Source: Laburnicola sp. R22_1
Taxonomy: Eukaryota; Ascomycota; Dothideomycetes; Pleosporales; Didymosphaeriaceae
Direction of reading: 5' to 3'
Length of the DNA stretch: 64,000 nt
Assembly (NCBI GenBank): GCA_014281115.1
Contig: JACONQ010000004.1
Location: 2,666,001-2,730,000 of the forward strand
Within the stretch, counting starts at the first letter, position 1; each line of letters starts with the position of its first letter. Made by a program: the position numbers and the translations under genes. Shown here piece after piece: positions 34,680 to 46,588 of the stretch. The notes beneath the pieces are model-generated. The model was not told where the DNA came from. It worked only from the letters and a program-made list of their open reading frames with translations, and made no database searches.

Positions 34680-36805
34680 ATGGCCGCCTATAGCAAGCCT
34701 CGCAGCTTCATGGGCATGCTGCTCACCGTTTTCATTCTTCTCCAAGTTACACTCGCCTTCTCGCACAATGGGCACAAGCACCCTGCCCACCGGTCGCCCG
34801 CCGCCATGGAGGCTCACTTCCAGGACACGAGGTCACTGCTCGTACAGCGAGCCGGCACCGTCGCCGTCAAGGGAGCTCCCGGCGGCCAGTTCCCGCGTTT
34901 GGAGATCCGTGAGATGAAGAAGAACGCAGACCAGTGGAACCTGTATCTGCTGGCTATGGAGAGGTTCCAGAACAAGCCCAAGAACGACCCCATGTCCTAC
35001 TACCAGATCGCTGGTATTCACGGCCGCCCTTATGTGCAGTGGGATAATGCCGGTATGCGCCACACCGGCGGCTACTGCCCTCACGCACAAAACACTTTCG
35101 GTTCCTGGCACAGGCCGTACCTTGCCCTTTACGAGGTATGCATTATCCCGCCGCCTTGATTCGTGAGCTGACAATCGCACAGCAAGCCGTCTACCTGAAC
35201 GCGCAGGAGGTCGTGGCTTCTTTCCCCCGTAACCAGCAGCAGCGATGGAGGAATGCATTGAACAGTCTTCGTATCCCCTACTACGACTGGGCTGCCGAAC
35301 CTCCGCGTGGCGAGCCTGCGGTCCCGACTTCAATCCGGGACCAGACCGTCAGTGTGATCAAGCCCAACGGCCGGGTCAGCATTCGCAACCCGCTGTACTC
35401 GTACTCCTGGGGTGATTCTCTGCCCTCCGAGATGGGCTGGGGACCTAGCAACGGCTTCCCGACTACTCTTCGCCGCCCTGTCCAAAACCCGACCCGAAGC
35501 AACAACGACGGTGTGAACAACGTCTTCGCACAGGCCCGTGTTGGTTGGCGCCAGCGTCTTTTTGCCCTCTTCTCCAGCGGACAGCCCTGGGGTTTCGCCT
35601 CCACTTCCGCCTTTGGTGTGAAGACCATGCGCCGCAACGCCGACAGCTTCGAATCCATTCATGACGAAATTCATGGAAGTGTTGGTGGTGTCAACGGCCA
35701 CATGGGTTACCTCGATGTTGCTGCTTTTGATCCTTTGTTCTGGCTTCACCACACCAATGTTGATCGTCTCCTCACCATGTACCAGTTCCTTGTGCCCAAC
35801 ACCTTCGTTGTACCTGGAAAGGTCAACCGTGGCATGGCTCAGTGGGACGCTGGTCAGATAACGGACGCCAACACTCATCTGGTTCCCTTCCAAAAGGACA
35901 CCCGTGGCAATGTGTACACGAGCAACGACGTCAGGGAGACCCGTGTCTTCGGATACTACTACCCAGAGACGCAGCAACGCAACCGTCAGCAAGTTGTGAG
36001 CGCTGTGAACAGACTCTATGGCCAAGGCGAACGCCAAATTTCGCGGCGTCGTGGCGAAGAAGCTGCCCCTCTCTTCCCCGGCCGCCCCTTCAAGGCCGGT
36101 GATTACGACACCGTTCTCTCCGTTGTTGGTGACAAGTACGCGGTGCCTGGATCTTACCAAGTGCACCTTTTCCTCGGTGTGAAGCCCGGGAACCTGACTG
36201 GCCCTGGACACTTGCCTGGTCCCTTCATCAACTCCACCTCGCCCACCCACATCCCCACCAATGGTACTGCCACCAACGGCACTGCCAACTACGATGACGG
36301 CTTCCCCGCAGGCTACGTCGGCTCGCATACTTTCCTTGGTGGCTCCGCCGCTGGCGCTGGCAACAGCACTGCTACCCCGACCATGGTCGAAGGTAGCATT
36401 CCGATTACCGCCGCTCTCCAGGAGAAGGAAGCCAATGGCGAGCTCGCGTCTCTGCACCCCGACCACGTCGAGCCGTACCTCGCGGAGAACCTCAGCTACG
36501 TTGTCGTCGGTCCCAACGGCCAGGAGTTGGCTCCTGAAGCTATCCCCAACTTCCACGTCCAGGTCAAGGCCTGCGAGGTTCACCCTGCAGAGGGCGACGA
36601 GCTCCCCGAGTACAAAGACTACATCGAGCTTCCTCGCGCCAAACTCCCTGCCTCGAAGCCCTGGACATACACTCCTGGCCCGCTCGACACCACGCCGGAT
36701 ATGCAGCCTGAGACCGAGGAGGGCTACTGCGTCAGCGAGCAGACGATCCGGTACGTGGACCCCTCGGGCAACTTCTTGTACGAGGAGGTCACTGGTATCA
36801 TGTAA
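34680..36805 (+). CDS. Tyrosinase (type-3 copper polyphenol oxidase)
   Basis: Exon 1 is 34680..35135 and exon 2 is 35183..36805 (47-bp intron), 692 residues. An N-terminal hydrophobic segment (FMGMLLTVFILLQVTLAF) acts as signal peptide, with a His-rich part after it, so it is probably secreted or vacuolar. The CuA site is seen as IHGRPYVQWD plus CPHAQNTFGSWHRPYLALYE, including a Cys-x-His suited to a thioether link; CuB is IHDEIHG and DPLFWLHHTNVDR. Such enzymes oxidise phenols to quinones in melanin formation. The C-terminal 300 residues contain an Asn/Thr-rich linker and a tail with YCVSEQTIRYVD, which in the family covers the active site until processing. It is on its own, not beside polyketide melanin genes in this window. 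Confidence 0.94.
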
Positions 36806-37935
36806 ATACGAAGAGAGGGAGATGGGGTGCCTGGAAAGAAGTGGAGTGTATATACCCCAACTGTGTATATGCGATGCGTACATTGGCATGACAATGACGA
36901 GAATTCGGCTTTTGATACCCCCCCCCCCTGGGTAGTGTAATCCTTGCATGTAGCTTTCTATCTTTCTATTGTGTTTATTTGGAAGCTTTTTTTATGTTGT
37001 CGTCTCTTGGGCGGGGCGCTGATACCCCCACAACGTCTGGTTGTCTTGTGCTGTGAGGCGCTCTCTCTCTCTCTCTTTTTTCTGGCTCTTTGCGTTTAGA
37101 GTATAGCATCTTGTCCAGGTAATTGGAATGTTGCGATTGATATTTATTTATGCTTGCTGTGATGTGGACCTGGAGTGAGGTGGTGTCGAGGTGGTGGTGG
37201 GAGGTGTGATTACGACGGCTTTTGGATAGGAAGGCACGTTCGCGTGTGGGGTTTCCTTTGCTATGCTTCCTTCCTCTATGTGGATGTTAATAACATATCG
37301 CGTCTGCGCTGTGTGATTGTTGGAAGTGTCACGCATGCATGGAATCTGCATGATGGTTAGCTAATTAATAATAAGCCGCGGCTAGGTATTATGCTACTTC
37401 TTCCTCGTGGGTGTATTTGTTTGTAGCTGTGCTTGCGTATATGTCGTGCTCTGTTAGAGTTACGTTGGTTTATACCTTATCAGTACTACAAGGCACTGAC
37501 GGCGTTGACGGCGGGTGGGGCGGTAAAACGTGTGTATGTAATGGGTGTGTGTACGTGGTGGGTGTACAGTGTACAATAGGGCTGCATGCAGTGCGGTGTG
37601 TTCTGTGATGGGTGGGATATGATCTGAAGTGTGAAGTGGAGTGAGTAACGCGGTGCACGCAACCAACCCGTGTAGAACCGACTCTCACTCACTAACAAGA
37701 CAAAAACACAGGGTATATTTATTGCGACAAGATAGCGCAACTGCGCAAGGAAATGTCGACGACATGTCTCCAAGATATAAACGCCCATGCGATGCTGTGC
37801 AGATCCAACCTAACTCGCTCGCTATGCAACGCTGACCCAACCCTTCGTGCGTTCCTATAACACATTGGCCCTAGGAAACACGTACCATGCCATCTATTTT
37901 ATCACCGACTCATTCCCAATCCACCCCCTTTCTCT
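36806..37935. other. Intergenic region with homopolymer and CT tracts
   Basis: 1.13 kb between convergent genes (tyrosinase and JJJ1). It has a run of 11 C at 36918..36928 and (CT)8 at 37061..37076. No gene was recognised. Confidence 0.5.
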
Positions 37936-39683
37936 TTACTTCCTTCTCCCCTTCTTCCCACCCCCAGCCCCAGCGCCCTTAGTCACCGAAACCGGCGCCG
38001 CATGCTTAGACTCTTTGATATGATTGAAGAGCTGTGTCTTGCTCGGAAACCCAGCTTTGCACGTTACACACTTATGCGGAAGATCAGATGTGTCGGCGTC
38101 CGGGGCGGCGTCTGTCATTTGTGCAGCCTTCTTTAAACGCTTTTTCGCTGCTGCGCCGAGTTTCTTGGTTGCGGGGGCGGCTGGTGGATCGGCGGGGAGG
38201 TAGTCGGAGGTGGTAGGGGTGGGGGTTGGGGGGTGCTCTGAGGTCGCGGGTGTGTCGGTTGACTTGCGGTAGCCGGCTAAACGGGCTTCAACGTCAGAGC
38301 GGGACGCATATTCGTCGTCTTCGGCTGAGTCTGAATCTTGGGAGTCTGAAGCGGTGGAGGATGTATCTGCGGGTGGTGTTGTGGCTGGTTTTGAAGCGGG
38401 GAGTGTGTCTGGCTCGTCGGAGACGGTGTGCGTGTCCTTGAGATTCGTATGCGAGAGCTTGCTTGCGAGGTCTTCGGTTGGTGTGCGTGGTTCGTCTAGA
38501 TCCGAGCTCGCGGCGTCGTCGCGAGCTTTTTCGTCGCCAGAGACAGGCGTAATGATACCGCTGCCGGTGCCATCTTCGTCAAGGTTCAGAAACGCGTTGT
38601 CCTTTTGCATCTTCTTTTTCAGCGCATAGATGGCCTTCTGGTGCTTCTTGCTCTTCTCGTGGGCTTCCCATTGGCGCTCGCTTTTGAATGTCTTCCGACA
38701 GGCTACGCACTCGTAGTGTTGCTCCTCGATTTCCCCTTCTGACTCTTCCTCGAGCTCGTCTGGATCTCTGACTTTGGCCCAGTCGGGCACGGCAGCCGCC
38801 TCGTCCTCTTTGATCTTGGCTGCATGTGCAGCGCGTGATCGCGCAGCCTGTTTCTTCCTTGCGTCGTGTTGTGCCTTCTCCTTCTCTTCGGCCGTCTGCG
38901 TGTTTGGCGTGTACCGGGGGTCTCGTTTTCGCACGAAGGCTACCAAGGTCTGCACTGCGGCGTTGAACTGCCGCACGCCCGCTTCTCTCAACTTCTTGTT
39001 CTCCTTCTCCATGAGGCGGCGGATTCTGCGATCGGGGGCGTCGGAGAGGCGGTAGAGGTCCATGGACGCAAACGACTTGACAGTCCCAAACGCATTCCAC
39101 ACGGCATAGAAGTTGCGCACCACATCTTCGTACGTATCATGTTTGTGGCCAAACGTGGGGTAGTCGCGCACTTGAACGCCTTCATAATCCCCCGCGCGCT
39201 CTTCCTCGCGCGCCAGCTGCTCAAAGGCCTCTCTAACGAAGCCAAAAAAGCCAGTGGGCGAGTCGGAAAAGTCGACGTTCCCACTGAATTTGCCCATGAT
39301 GCGATATATGTCCTCGTCGGTGGTGACCTTCATGTTGTACTCGTAGTGGTCGTCCCCGCCCTTGTCTCCGCCGCGTAGTATTGCTCCCTCGTGTGCATCG
39401 TACCAGGCGCGCTCCTGCGGGTCGGACAGGACCTCGTAGGCTGTCGAGACTTGGGCGAAGAGGGCGGTGGTGCGGTCGACGTCGCCATAGTTGCGGTCGG
39501 GGTGCAGCTCGAGCGCTTTCCTGCGGTACGCCTTCTTGATGCTGGATGTGTGAGTCTCGAGCGATGTGGAAGGGCCTGTGTTCCGCCTTACTCGTCCTCT
39601 GTTGCGGTCCGCTCGACGTCCAGCAGCTCGTAGTAGCTGGTCTTGGCCTCGGGAGCAGCAGCCGTCGACTGCTGGGCGCCCAT
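37936..39683 (-). CDS. JJJ1: DnaJ co-chaperone JJJ1 (ribosome biogenesis)
   Basis: Exon 1 is 39592..39683 and exon 2 is 37936..39541; the 50-bp intron (GTAAGG...CAG) gives ERTATEDDIKKAYRRKALEL, 565 residues in all. The J-domain has the HPD motif (LELHPDRN) and starts at residue 16 (TSYYELLDVE). Downstream are the zuotin-like region (FAQVSTAYEVLSDPQERAWYD, FGHKHDTYEDVVRNFYAVWNAF) and two C2H2 zinc fingers: YECVACRKTFKSERQWEAH near residue 300 and HKCVTCKAGFPSKTQLFNH near the C-terminus, separated by acidic Ser/Pro-rich sequence. This order is diagnostic for JJJ1/DNAJC21, which stimulates Ssa Hsp70 in cytosolic 60S maturation. It ends in a basic tail (GGKKGRRK). Confidence 0.94.
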
Positions 39684-40164
39684 GGCGACGAGGCGGGACG
39701 AGGGGCGAGTTCGGGACGCTATCCGTCACCGTGTTCCCCTTCCCGTGCTTCTAGACGACGCCGACGAGATGTGTGTGCATGTGTGCAGAGCAGAAGGGTA
39801 GGACTGTTCCGTGGCGGCAGTGATTGGCGCGGAAAGCTTGCCATGGAATGTGAACTAGCCGCAAGACGGCGATAGCATCCACCATGACAGCAAAGATGCG
39901 AAAGGTACAAAGACACGGCTCCATCCCATCCCCATCACGCGCCTGGAGCGCAGCCCTGCAGCCCTGCAGCCCAGACGGTGCCTCGTCAGCTGCCCAGCTG
40001 CAGGCATCACGCACTACGCGCATCGAAAAAGCAAAAAGCAGAAAAAACCACGGCCCGCCACGGCCCACCAATAGCGGCCGCGTGCAGGAAACGTGGGAAA
40101 ATTTGCCCTTCTCACAGGCTGAGGCTACCACCCCGCCGTTCCCGCACGCACCCACATCGCTACC
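39684..40164. promoter_or_regulatory. Divergent promoter, JJJ1 / SPX-RING protein
   Basis: 481 bp between divergent ATGs. No gene or RNA was recognised. Confidence 0.5.
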
Positions 40165-41719
40165 ATGAAGTTCGGCCAGCTCTTCAGGCAAACGCTCTGC
40201 AACGAGGGCTTTCCGCCCGAGTGGATCGACTCGGCCATCTCCTACTCGCAGCTCAAGAAATGCATCAACCGCCTGTCTACCGAGCTCGCCGAGCTGGGCC
40301 TGGATCCCGACACCCTGGGCAAGCTGCTCAAGCATGTCGAAGACTACAATGCCGCGGCCGGCCAATCCGACGACGAGGACCGTCCGTTTGAATACATCCT
40401 GGCCGATTCCGACGACGAGGACGGCAACGCTAGGTTAACCAAGTCGCCCAAGGTCTTCCAGCCGAAGCTGGTCTTCCACATCAATGAAGCAACGGGAGCC
40501 TTGCACAGTGCCCAGCTCGATGAGCAAACGAAGCGCAAACTCCAAATGCTCGCTGTAGAGACAGGCATGACGGACCTGAGAGCCTTCGAGGAGTCGGATA
40601 CTACAGCCAACCGCTCCATGGACCGTTGCCCAGGCGATGATCCTGCCCATAGCACAAAAGCCCGCCGGGGCTACAGGAGAATAGAGATACCCCTCGCCTC
40701 CGACGTTGAATTCTTCACCAAGCTCACAGACGAGCTTTCAGGCCTGGAAGCCCTTCAAAAGCGTGAGAAAGAGCGCATGCACGGCGAGATAGAAGAGCTA
40801 GGAAAGCAAGTAGCCCGTCTGACCGATCCCGACCGTCGTGCAAACAAGAAGCTCCTCTCAGCATGGCGCGAGATTTTCGACCTCTACCTCGAAGAAGCCA
40901 TCTTTTTTGGTACCACCGAGTCTGATCACTCTGCCCATGACGCGGCCAAGGCGACCAAGAGATTTGCCGACTTTTGTGACAAGGTCGAAAAGTCTGGATT
41001 GCTGAACAAGCTGAAGAAAAAGGAGAATATCAAAGCTGTTGACACTTTTATGCATATTAATCGAGAGATACTGCAGGGCTTGAGATTCGGAGAGATCAAC
41101 CATACGGCTATGCAGAAGATTTTAAAAAGTAAGCAGAATACTACATTTCACATGCCCGAGGAAGACCTCTATGTGCATGCTGCTCGTATCCTTTTTGAAG
41201 GCACCATAGCTAAAGGTTTACACAGAATTTGATAAGCGTACCGCTCTCGGGGTAAAAGAAACCGTCCCCAAACAAATTGAATATCCCCAGTTCTCAGAAC
41301 ATCTCGCCAAAGCCGTCTGCGCCGAAGTCAACTCCCAGATCCTCAGCCATGTGCCGCAAATCAACGATTACAGTTGTCCCATGTGCATGGAGATTGAGTG
41401 GCGACCCGTCAAGCTCCAGTGCGGTCACATCTTCTGCATCAGATGTTTAATCGTTATGCAGAATAAAGGCCAAGCCATGTGCCCGCTATGCCGCGAGAAG
41501 ACGGTAGCTTTAGCCAATCAAGGTACGTAGATGACGATTGCGTTTATAACTCTCGAACGAGCTGACTTTTGCATCGCAGAGAATCTGGACGAGGAGCTAG
41601 CCCGTTACCTGAAGAAGTGGTTCCCGGACGAGGTCAAGGCGAAGCAGAAGTACAACGAGTTTATGGCTGGTGTGGACGAGTATGGCGAGGTGTACGCGGA
41701 GAAGTGCAGTGTTATGTGA
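40165..41719 (+). CDS. SPX-RING protein (putative E3 ubiquitin ligase)
   Basis: Exons 40165..41128, 41226..41522 and 41580..41719 (introns 97 and 57 bp) give 466 residues. The N-terminus MKFGQLFRQTLCNEGFPPEW and the helices RYRRIEI-like region, LDLYLEEAIFF and NREILQGLRFGEINHTAMQKILKKFDKRT mark an SPX domain, which binds inositol pyrophosphates and senses phosphate status; the KKFDKRT lysine cluster is rebuilt across intron 1. A C3HC4 RING follows: CPMCMEIEWRPVKLQCGH, FCIRCL, CPLC. The C-terminal tail has NLDEELARYLKKWFPDEVK. The layout is that of fungal RING-14-type proteins. A role in phosphate- or nutrient-linked ubiquitination is inference from the domains. Confidence 0.92.
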
Positions 41720-42489
41720 GGCTGCGATTTGGACATTCACGCACGCGTTGTGTGCGAGCTTTTTCTTCTTCTGCGTTTTGTTCTTGTTGTGCACGCTTTG
41801 AGATACCCCCACTGTTTATGTAGTACGTCGTTTATGTCTAGTCTATTATATTTGTCTCTCGTAGCTGTCGATTTTGTGTATGTGGTGTTAATTCAATCTA
41901 CCTAGGGGTAGGACGACAAAGGCTTTCATCTCAAATAACATGCAAGAAAAGCAGAGCCCCCTGCTGAGAATACTAATTACAAAGGGTAGCAAAATAGCCT
42001 ATTAAAGGGTAGTAAGAAGAGACGGATAAAAGCTGGTTCTTCTGCCCGTTCTTATTGTAACCCACCATGAAGGCGATCTGCAACTAATGGCGACCTTGTG
42101 GGACATTCTAAATTAGTTGGAGTCCTCACAATACACAGAGAGGGGCTGATATGTGTACTGCAAGTGACTGGCACACGTTGTTTCTTGTACGATCACGCGT
42201 GCCGCTTGCACTACTTAACTCATGGCTGAGCAGCGTCCAGGCATCCATCACTCCATCACTCCGTCACTTCAACCTATTCCAATTCTCAGATCATAATTGC
42301 ATCGACATTAATTGTAACGAACAGGAGCTCGTTGCGTCATCCTATCAACGGGAAGTCGCGCCTGCTCAGGTGCGGTTTGCCTCACCTCACCGGAACCTAG
42401 CAGAACAACAACAGCCTCAAACCACCAGATCATACTTCATCCGAGGACAATCAAGATAGAAATTGGGCTGTTTAGTGACAATCCACGTT
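41720..42489. other. Intergenic region
   Basis: 770 bp. No gene, RNA or repeat was recognised; it should include the promoter of the ULD protein gene. Confidence 0.4.
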
Positions 42490-44140
42490 ATGGCAGTGCC
42501 CTTCGGGTTCTCCGTTGGGGACTTCCTCGCCGTTGGCAGGCTTATTAGTCAGGCCACCGTGGAGCTTCGCGAGGTACGTCTACGAAAAGAAAATAGCCGC
42601 CATGCCCTTTCTAGCCACGTCTTCGATGGCGCATGAACACTTCTAATCAAGATGATAGAATGGGGAGGCGGCTCCCGAGTACCAATCCCTTTTGATCGAA
42701 CTTGAGGCTCTTCAACGAGCACTGAGCAAGCTGCACACACTCAAACCCGCACAACACGAGCTTTTCCAGCTCACAGCCATCCGAGCTGCAGCATCCGCCT
42801 GTCAAATACCACCGCGAGAATTTATGGACAAGATTTCGAAGTTCGAGAGCCTCCTGGGAACCTCTAATGCTGCGCACAACCGGTGGGAGGGCCTCCCTCG
42901 CAGGATGCAGTTCAGGATCATGTTCAAAGAGGACGTCGAGCGGCTCAGGTCGGCTCTGGCGAGTCACGTTACGACCGTCAATCTTCTTCTCATGACACAG
43001 ACCGTGGCTTCGATATCGGCGGCCGAGCACGACAGAGTCAATATAGCATCCAGTCTGGAGAGCAAGGTCATTGCACAACGGCGTCTTCTCGAAGACGTCA
43101 CGGATCGTGTTGATACATCTATAAAGCAACAGCGGGAGCAGAAGACACAATCGCGGGATCAAATTTCTGCTCTCAAAGAGCTGAGAGAAAAGGCCAACAA
43201 GATTCATCAGCAAGCTGAACGCCAGGAGGCTTCAATACAAGAGATAAAAGTCACTACGAACCATACCCAAGAGCAGACAAGGTCCATCCTCTCCACGACT
43301 ACCGAAGTATTATCTCTCATAGCGTCGGGACTGGTGCAACTGTCCGAAATCGCCAAGCAGCTGCACACAATGCTGCGAATGTGTGCCACGTTTACAGCAG
43401 AAATGCGAAGCGCAATGTCAAAACTCGTGCAACAATTCCTTGGTTTTCAAGAAACGCTCCAGCGAATCGACCGCAACCTTTCTCCTCGCCTCTATCTACC
43501 CATTGTGCAGTTCACAACAGCACTGGGTGAGACAATGGCGTTGCCGTATCAGCTCTGCCAACAGTGGGGTACCTTCACAGAGCTCCTGCGAGTAATCTTC
43601 GTGGACAAGCCTGGACGATCTCGCGTCAATATGGGCCAGTACTTGATTATGAATATGCGTGGTGGTAGGGTTTTGGGAGAGAATTCGTGGCAGCACGCCG
43701 TACAGCAGGACGACCATTTATCCATGTCTATTGTCCTCGACGAATTCACTGCAATGTCTGACAACTGTCCATTTCCAACTTGCCAGGCTTCTACCAAGGA
43801 CGTGGAAGTTCAGAATGGTGGCCGCACCTGTCGTCGATGCGGTCGTTGGTACTTCTTCGCACTTTACGAACACAAATTTGATCAGAAAATACCCGAGTGC
43901 GCTTCACCCCGACGGGTGAGGGCTAAGAAGGTAGTACTAGCTAGGTTCCGATACTTTCTGAGTCAGCTCTTGGAGCTCAACTCACTCAGGTTGGCAAGTG
44001 AAGAAACGGAGTTATACCGACAGATATGCGTAAGCTACTTTTCCAAAGCGTTTTTCAACTTTGACATCAAAAATTCGAGTGATAAACAAATTGTAGACTT
44101 TGTGGACTGCCTGCCTCTATGGCCTATAAAAGACAAATAA
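42490..44140 (+). CDS. Fungal ubiquitin-like-domain (ULD) protein of the STAND-associated type
   Basis: Exon 1 is 42490..42573 and exon 2 is 42659..44140; the 85-bp intron (GTACGT...TAG) gives VELRENGEAAPEYQSLLIELE, 521 residues. Without exon 1 no ATG opens the frame. The N-terminus MAVPFGFSVGDFLAVGRLI is the helical start common to fungal NLR-related proteins. Residues 150-215 form a coiled coil (REQKTQSRDQISALKELREKANKI). Near 285-365 is a ubiquitin-like segment: IVQFTTALGETMALPYQLCQQWGTF, then YLIMNMRGGRVLGENSWQHAVQQDDHLSM. A Cys cluster follows (CPFPTCQ, CRRCGRWYF), possibly a zinc ribbon. It may be an immune or incompatibility signalling factor; it lies 2.4 kb from the end of an NLR gene, with a membrane protein gene between. 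Confidence 0.75.
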
Positions 44141-45107
44141 ATAGAATTAAAGAAAAGAATCTTTTATTTACCTTATACTATACTGAAATTGACTGCCGTC
44201 GACGATGCTGCCGTGAAGAAAGTCGACGACGAAATCATCGTTATTTTGTGTATATTTTGTTACTACCACTGTGTGCTAGGTACTGGGTTTTAGTGCCTCC
44301 TGTTTTACTCCTCTCTGTGTATGGTGCGGACTCGACCTTGGTTAGAATCTCCACACGACGAAGATGTTCAATACTATACTGAAATATAGAGATATAACGC
44401 TTAAATCTCAAAAGAAGTAAAAGCCCATTACCACGGCTGCTCCGATTATGCAATGCTACCCAAGGTTTCTGTTGTGTAAAACGGCTACACACGCTCCAAC
44501 TCGACTGCCTCTTTTTTTCAAACACAAGTCGCGACGACTAGATAGATGTCTAACAACTTTCCTTGATGGTAGTGAAGTTCTTCTCAGAAAAAAGGCCTGT
44601 GCAACCCTGCCTACAACGGGCCGTTTCTCTTTTAAGAACAAGCAAGTACCCGCCTTCACACGTGGAGCCGAGGCCGAGCAAGATGAGGACTAATAACGCT
44701 CTGTGGGTAGAGATTGGCAATCTATATTTGGCACAATTATCATGCAACGTTGCCCCCACAAAAAAAACACCAGCCACGCTGCCTTCCCCGCTTTTCGAAA
44801 GGCGCAGGCCAATTATAACAAGGTGTCTGATTCGCCATCGCTACTTTAGGGAAGAGGACAGTCAGCGTGGCTGCGCTAGTGCCACAGGCCCACTCCCGAG
44901 AATTTCATCATTGGCTCACAACTTCGACAACTCCGTCCCTCGAAGCTTGTGGTGAGCTGAGCTGAAGGGCGGAGAATGAAGGACGCATCAGCCAACGCCC
45001 GTATAAGAGATTGGCTTCAGACGCACAGCCCGGACTAAGGTCGAATCGAATTTCAGCAAGAGATAACATGCTATGGTAACCAAAGGATCATGTGAAAAGC
45101 TCAGATA
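44141..45107. other. Intergenic region
   Basis: 967 bp. Only short open frames without resemblance to known proteins; no RNA or repeat was recognised. Confidence 0.4.
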
Positions 45108-46108
45108 ATGGCAGCGAGGACATATTACGAATCGCACCCGCTGTCGGTGAACGAGCAGCAACAGCACCTTCTCTCGCCCAGCGCCTCGTCGCCAGCATTC
45201 CACTCGGCGCCTTCGTCGGGACATTCGACGCCTTTGAAACCGCTTCGCTTGGCCGCTTCCATGGAGGGTGCGATGCAGAACGAACGGCAGAGTCTGGTCG
45301 ACTTCGACGGCTTAAGAAAAGCGCACGAACAAGATGCTGTACGACGCATTCCCTATGTCTTCCGATCCCAGCGCTATACACATACTGACGCCAGCCAGGC
45401 TCTCAAAGCGCGCATCCGCCGCCTCCGCATCGTCTCCCGCGTAATCAGCTTCCTCATCTCCGTCGCAGTCTTCATCCCCCTCGCCCTCACCCTGCACAAA
45501 TTCCTCACCACGAAAGACACCTACCGCGACGTCCCGCAGCCCGACGGCACCACGCGCTCGCGCACCGCCTGGGCCAAAGAGTCAAAAGTCTGGCCCACAT
45601 GGATGTACTTCTTCATCGCGGGCATCTCCATGCTGCTCAACCTCGCCATCCTCCTCGCGTACAAGTTCGGCGTCGAAAAGGCGAACACGGCGGCGAAAGT
45701 GGCGACGACCTTCACGTGGGTCGTCATGCTGGGAAATCTGGTCGTGTGGTGTGTGGCGGCGAGTTTGTATCGGACGGAGAAGGATAAGGGCGGGCGGCAT
45801 GATGATTTGTGGGGGTGGACTTGTAGTGCCGGTGCGAGGGCGATTCAGAAGGAGTTTGCGCGCGAGTTGGACTTTGATAAGTTTTGTAATGCGCAGGTGA
45901 GTTCGTTCGGAGTGCGCTTTTGCGGTGGGTATGTGGCATGCTGACATTGGGGTAGAGTATCTCGTGGTATATTGGGTTAGTGCAGGTGGGGGCTGCGGCC
46001 TTGTCGGTGGTTATTTATGGGTTTGTGGTGTTGAGGCGGCGGAAGAAGAAGGATTTGAAGAGGCAGAGGCGTTCGCAGATGGAGGGGCAGTATCCGACGG
46101 ATTATTGA
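45108..46108 (+). CDS. Putative four-helix membrane protein, fungal
   Basis: Exon 1 is 45108..45896 and exon 2 is 45956..46108; the 59-bp intron (GTGAGT...TAG) joins FCNAQ to SISWYIGLVQVGAA, 313 residues. After a Ser/Gln-rich N-terminal 100 residues come four hydrophobic segments: VISFLISVAVFIPLALTL, WMYFFIAGISMLLNLAILLA, TFTWVVMLGNLVVWCVAASL and, after the intron, WYIGLVQVGAAALSVVIYGFVVL. The loop between the third and fourth has two Cys (WTCSAG, KFCNAQ). The tail is strongly basic (RRRKKKDLKRQRRSQ), likely cytosolic. Such proteins are common in ascomycetes and have no known role. It is convergent with the NLR gene. Confidence 0.75.
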
Positions 46109-46588
46109 GCGGGATATATATACAGAATAGGTGGATATGGATAGGATAGAATTCTACGAAGCAAGTTAGACTCGCAAAAACGTACTTTGACAACTTTCCC
46201 ATCCTCTGTACTCCTATTCGCCGCTATCTGATCATAATAATAGTATCCTGCAGCGCAGCTATTGCATTATGCCGAGATACCTGTCAATTGCGCTTCACAT
46301 GTGCAAGCCTCCCTGTACTCTTACCCTGTTGCGTCGGAACTACGCAAGGAGAGTACGCCAATTCCTCAGCATGGGATCGACCGCTTCGTTCAGCCTGGTT
46401 CATGCTTGTACGGCGACGAAACCTTCAAAATCGAGCCCCTTCTCACCATCATCAAAAGTACACCCCATTGAGCGGCTACAGCACAACAACCCCCTACACC
46501 ATCCATCCAAAATATATACATTTCGAGCCTCAAAAATCCAACAGACTATCTAGATACGCACCATCCTCCACCATCCTCCACCATCCCC
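46109..46588. other. Intergenic region between convergent genes
   Basis: 480 bp of 3' flanks of the membrane protein and the NLR. No gene or repeat was recognised. Confidence 0.45.

Noticed and set aside
34158..34817. 219-codon minus-strand frame over the tyrosinase promoter and start
   Set aside because: No family resemblance and low-complexity content; the tyrosinase signal peptide on the other strand explains the openness.
35330..36949. 539-codon open frame antisense to tyrosinase
   Set aside because: It mirrors the codon pattern of the tyrosinase gene, has no recognisable domain and would overlap it completely.
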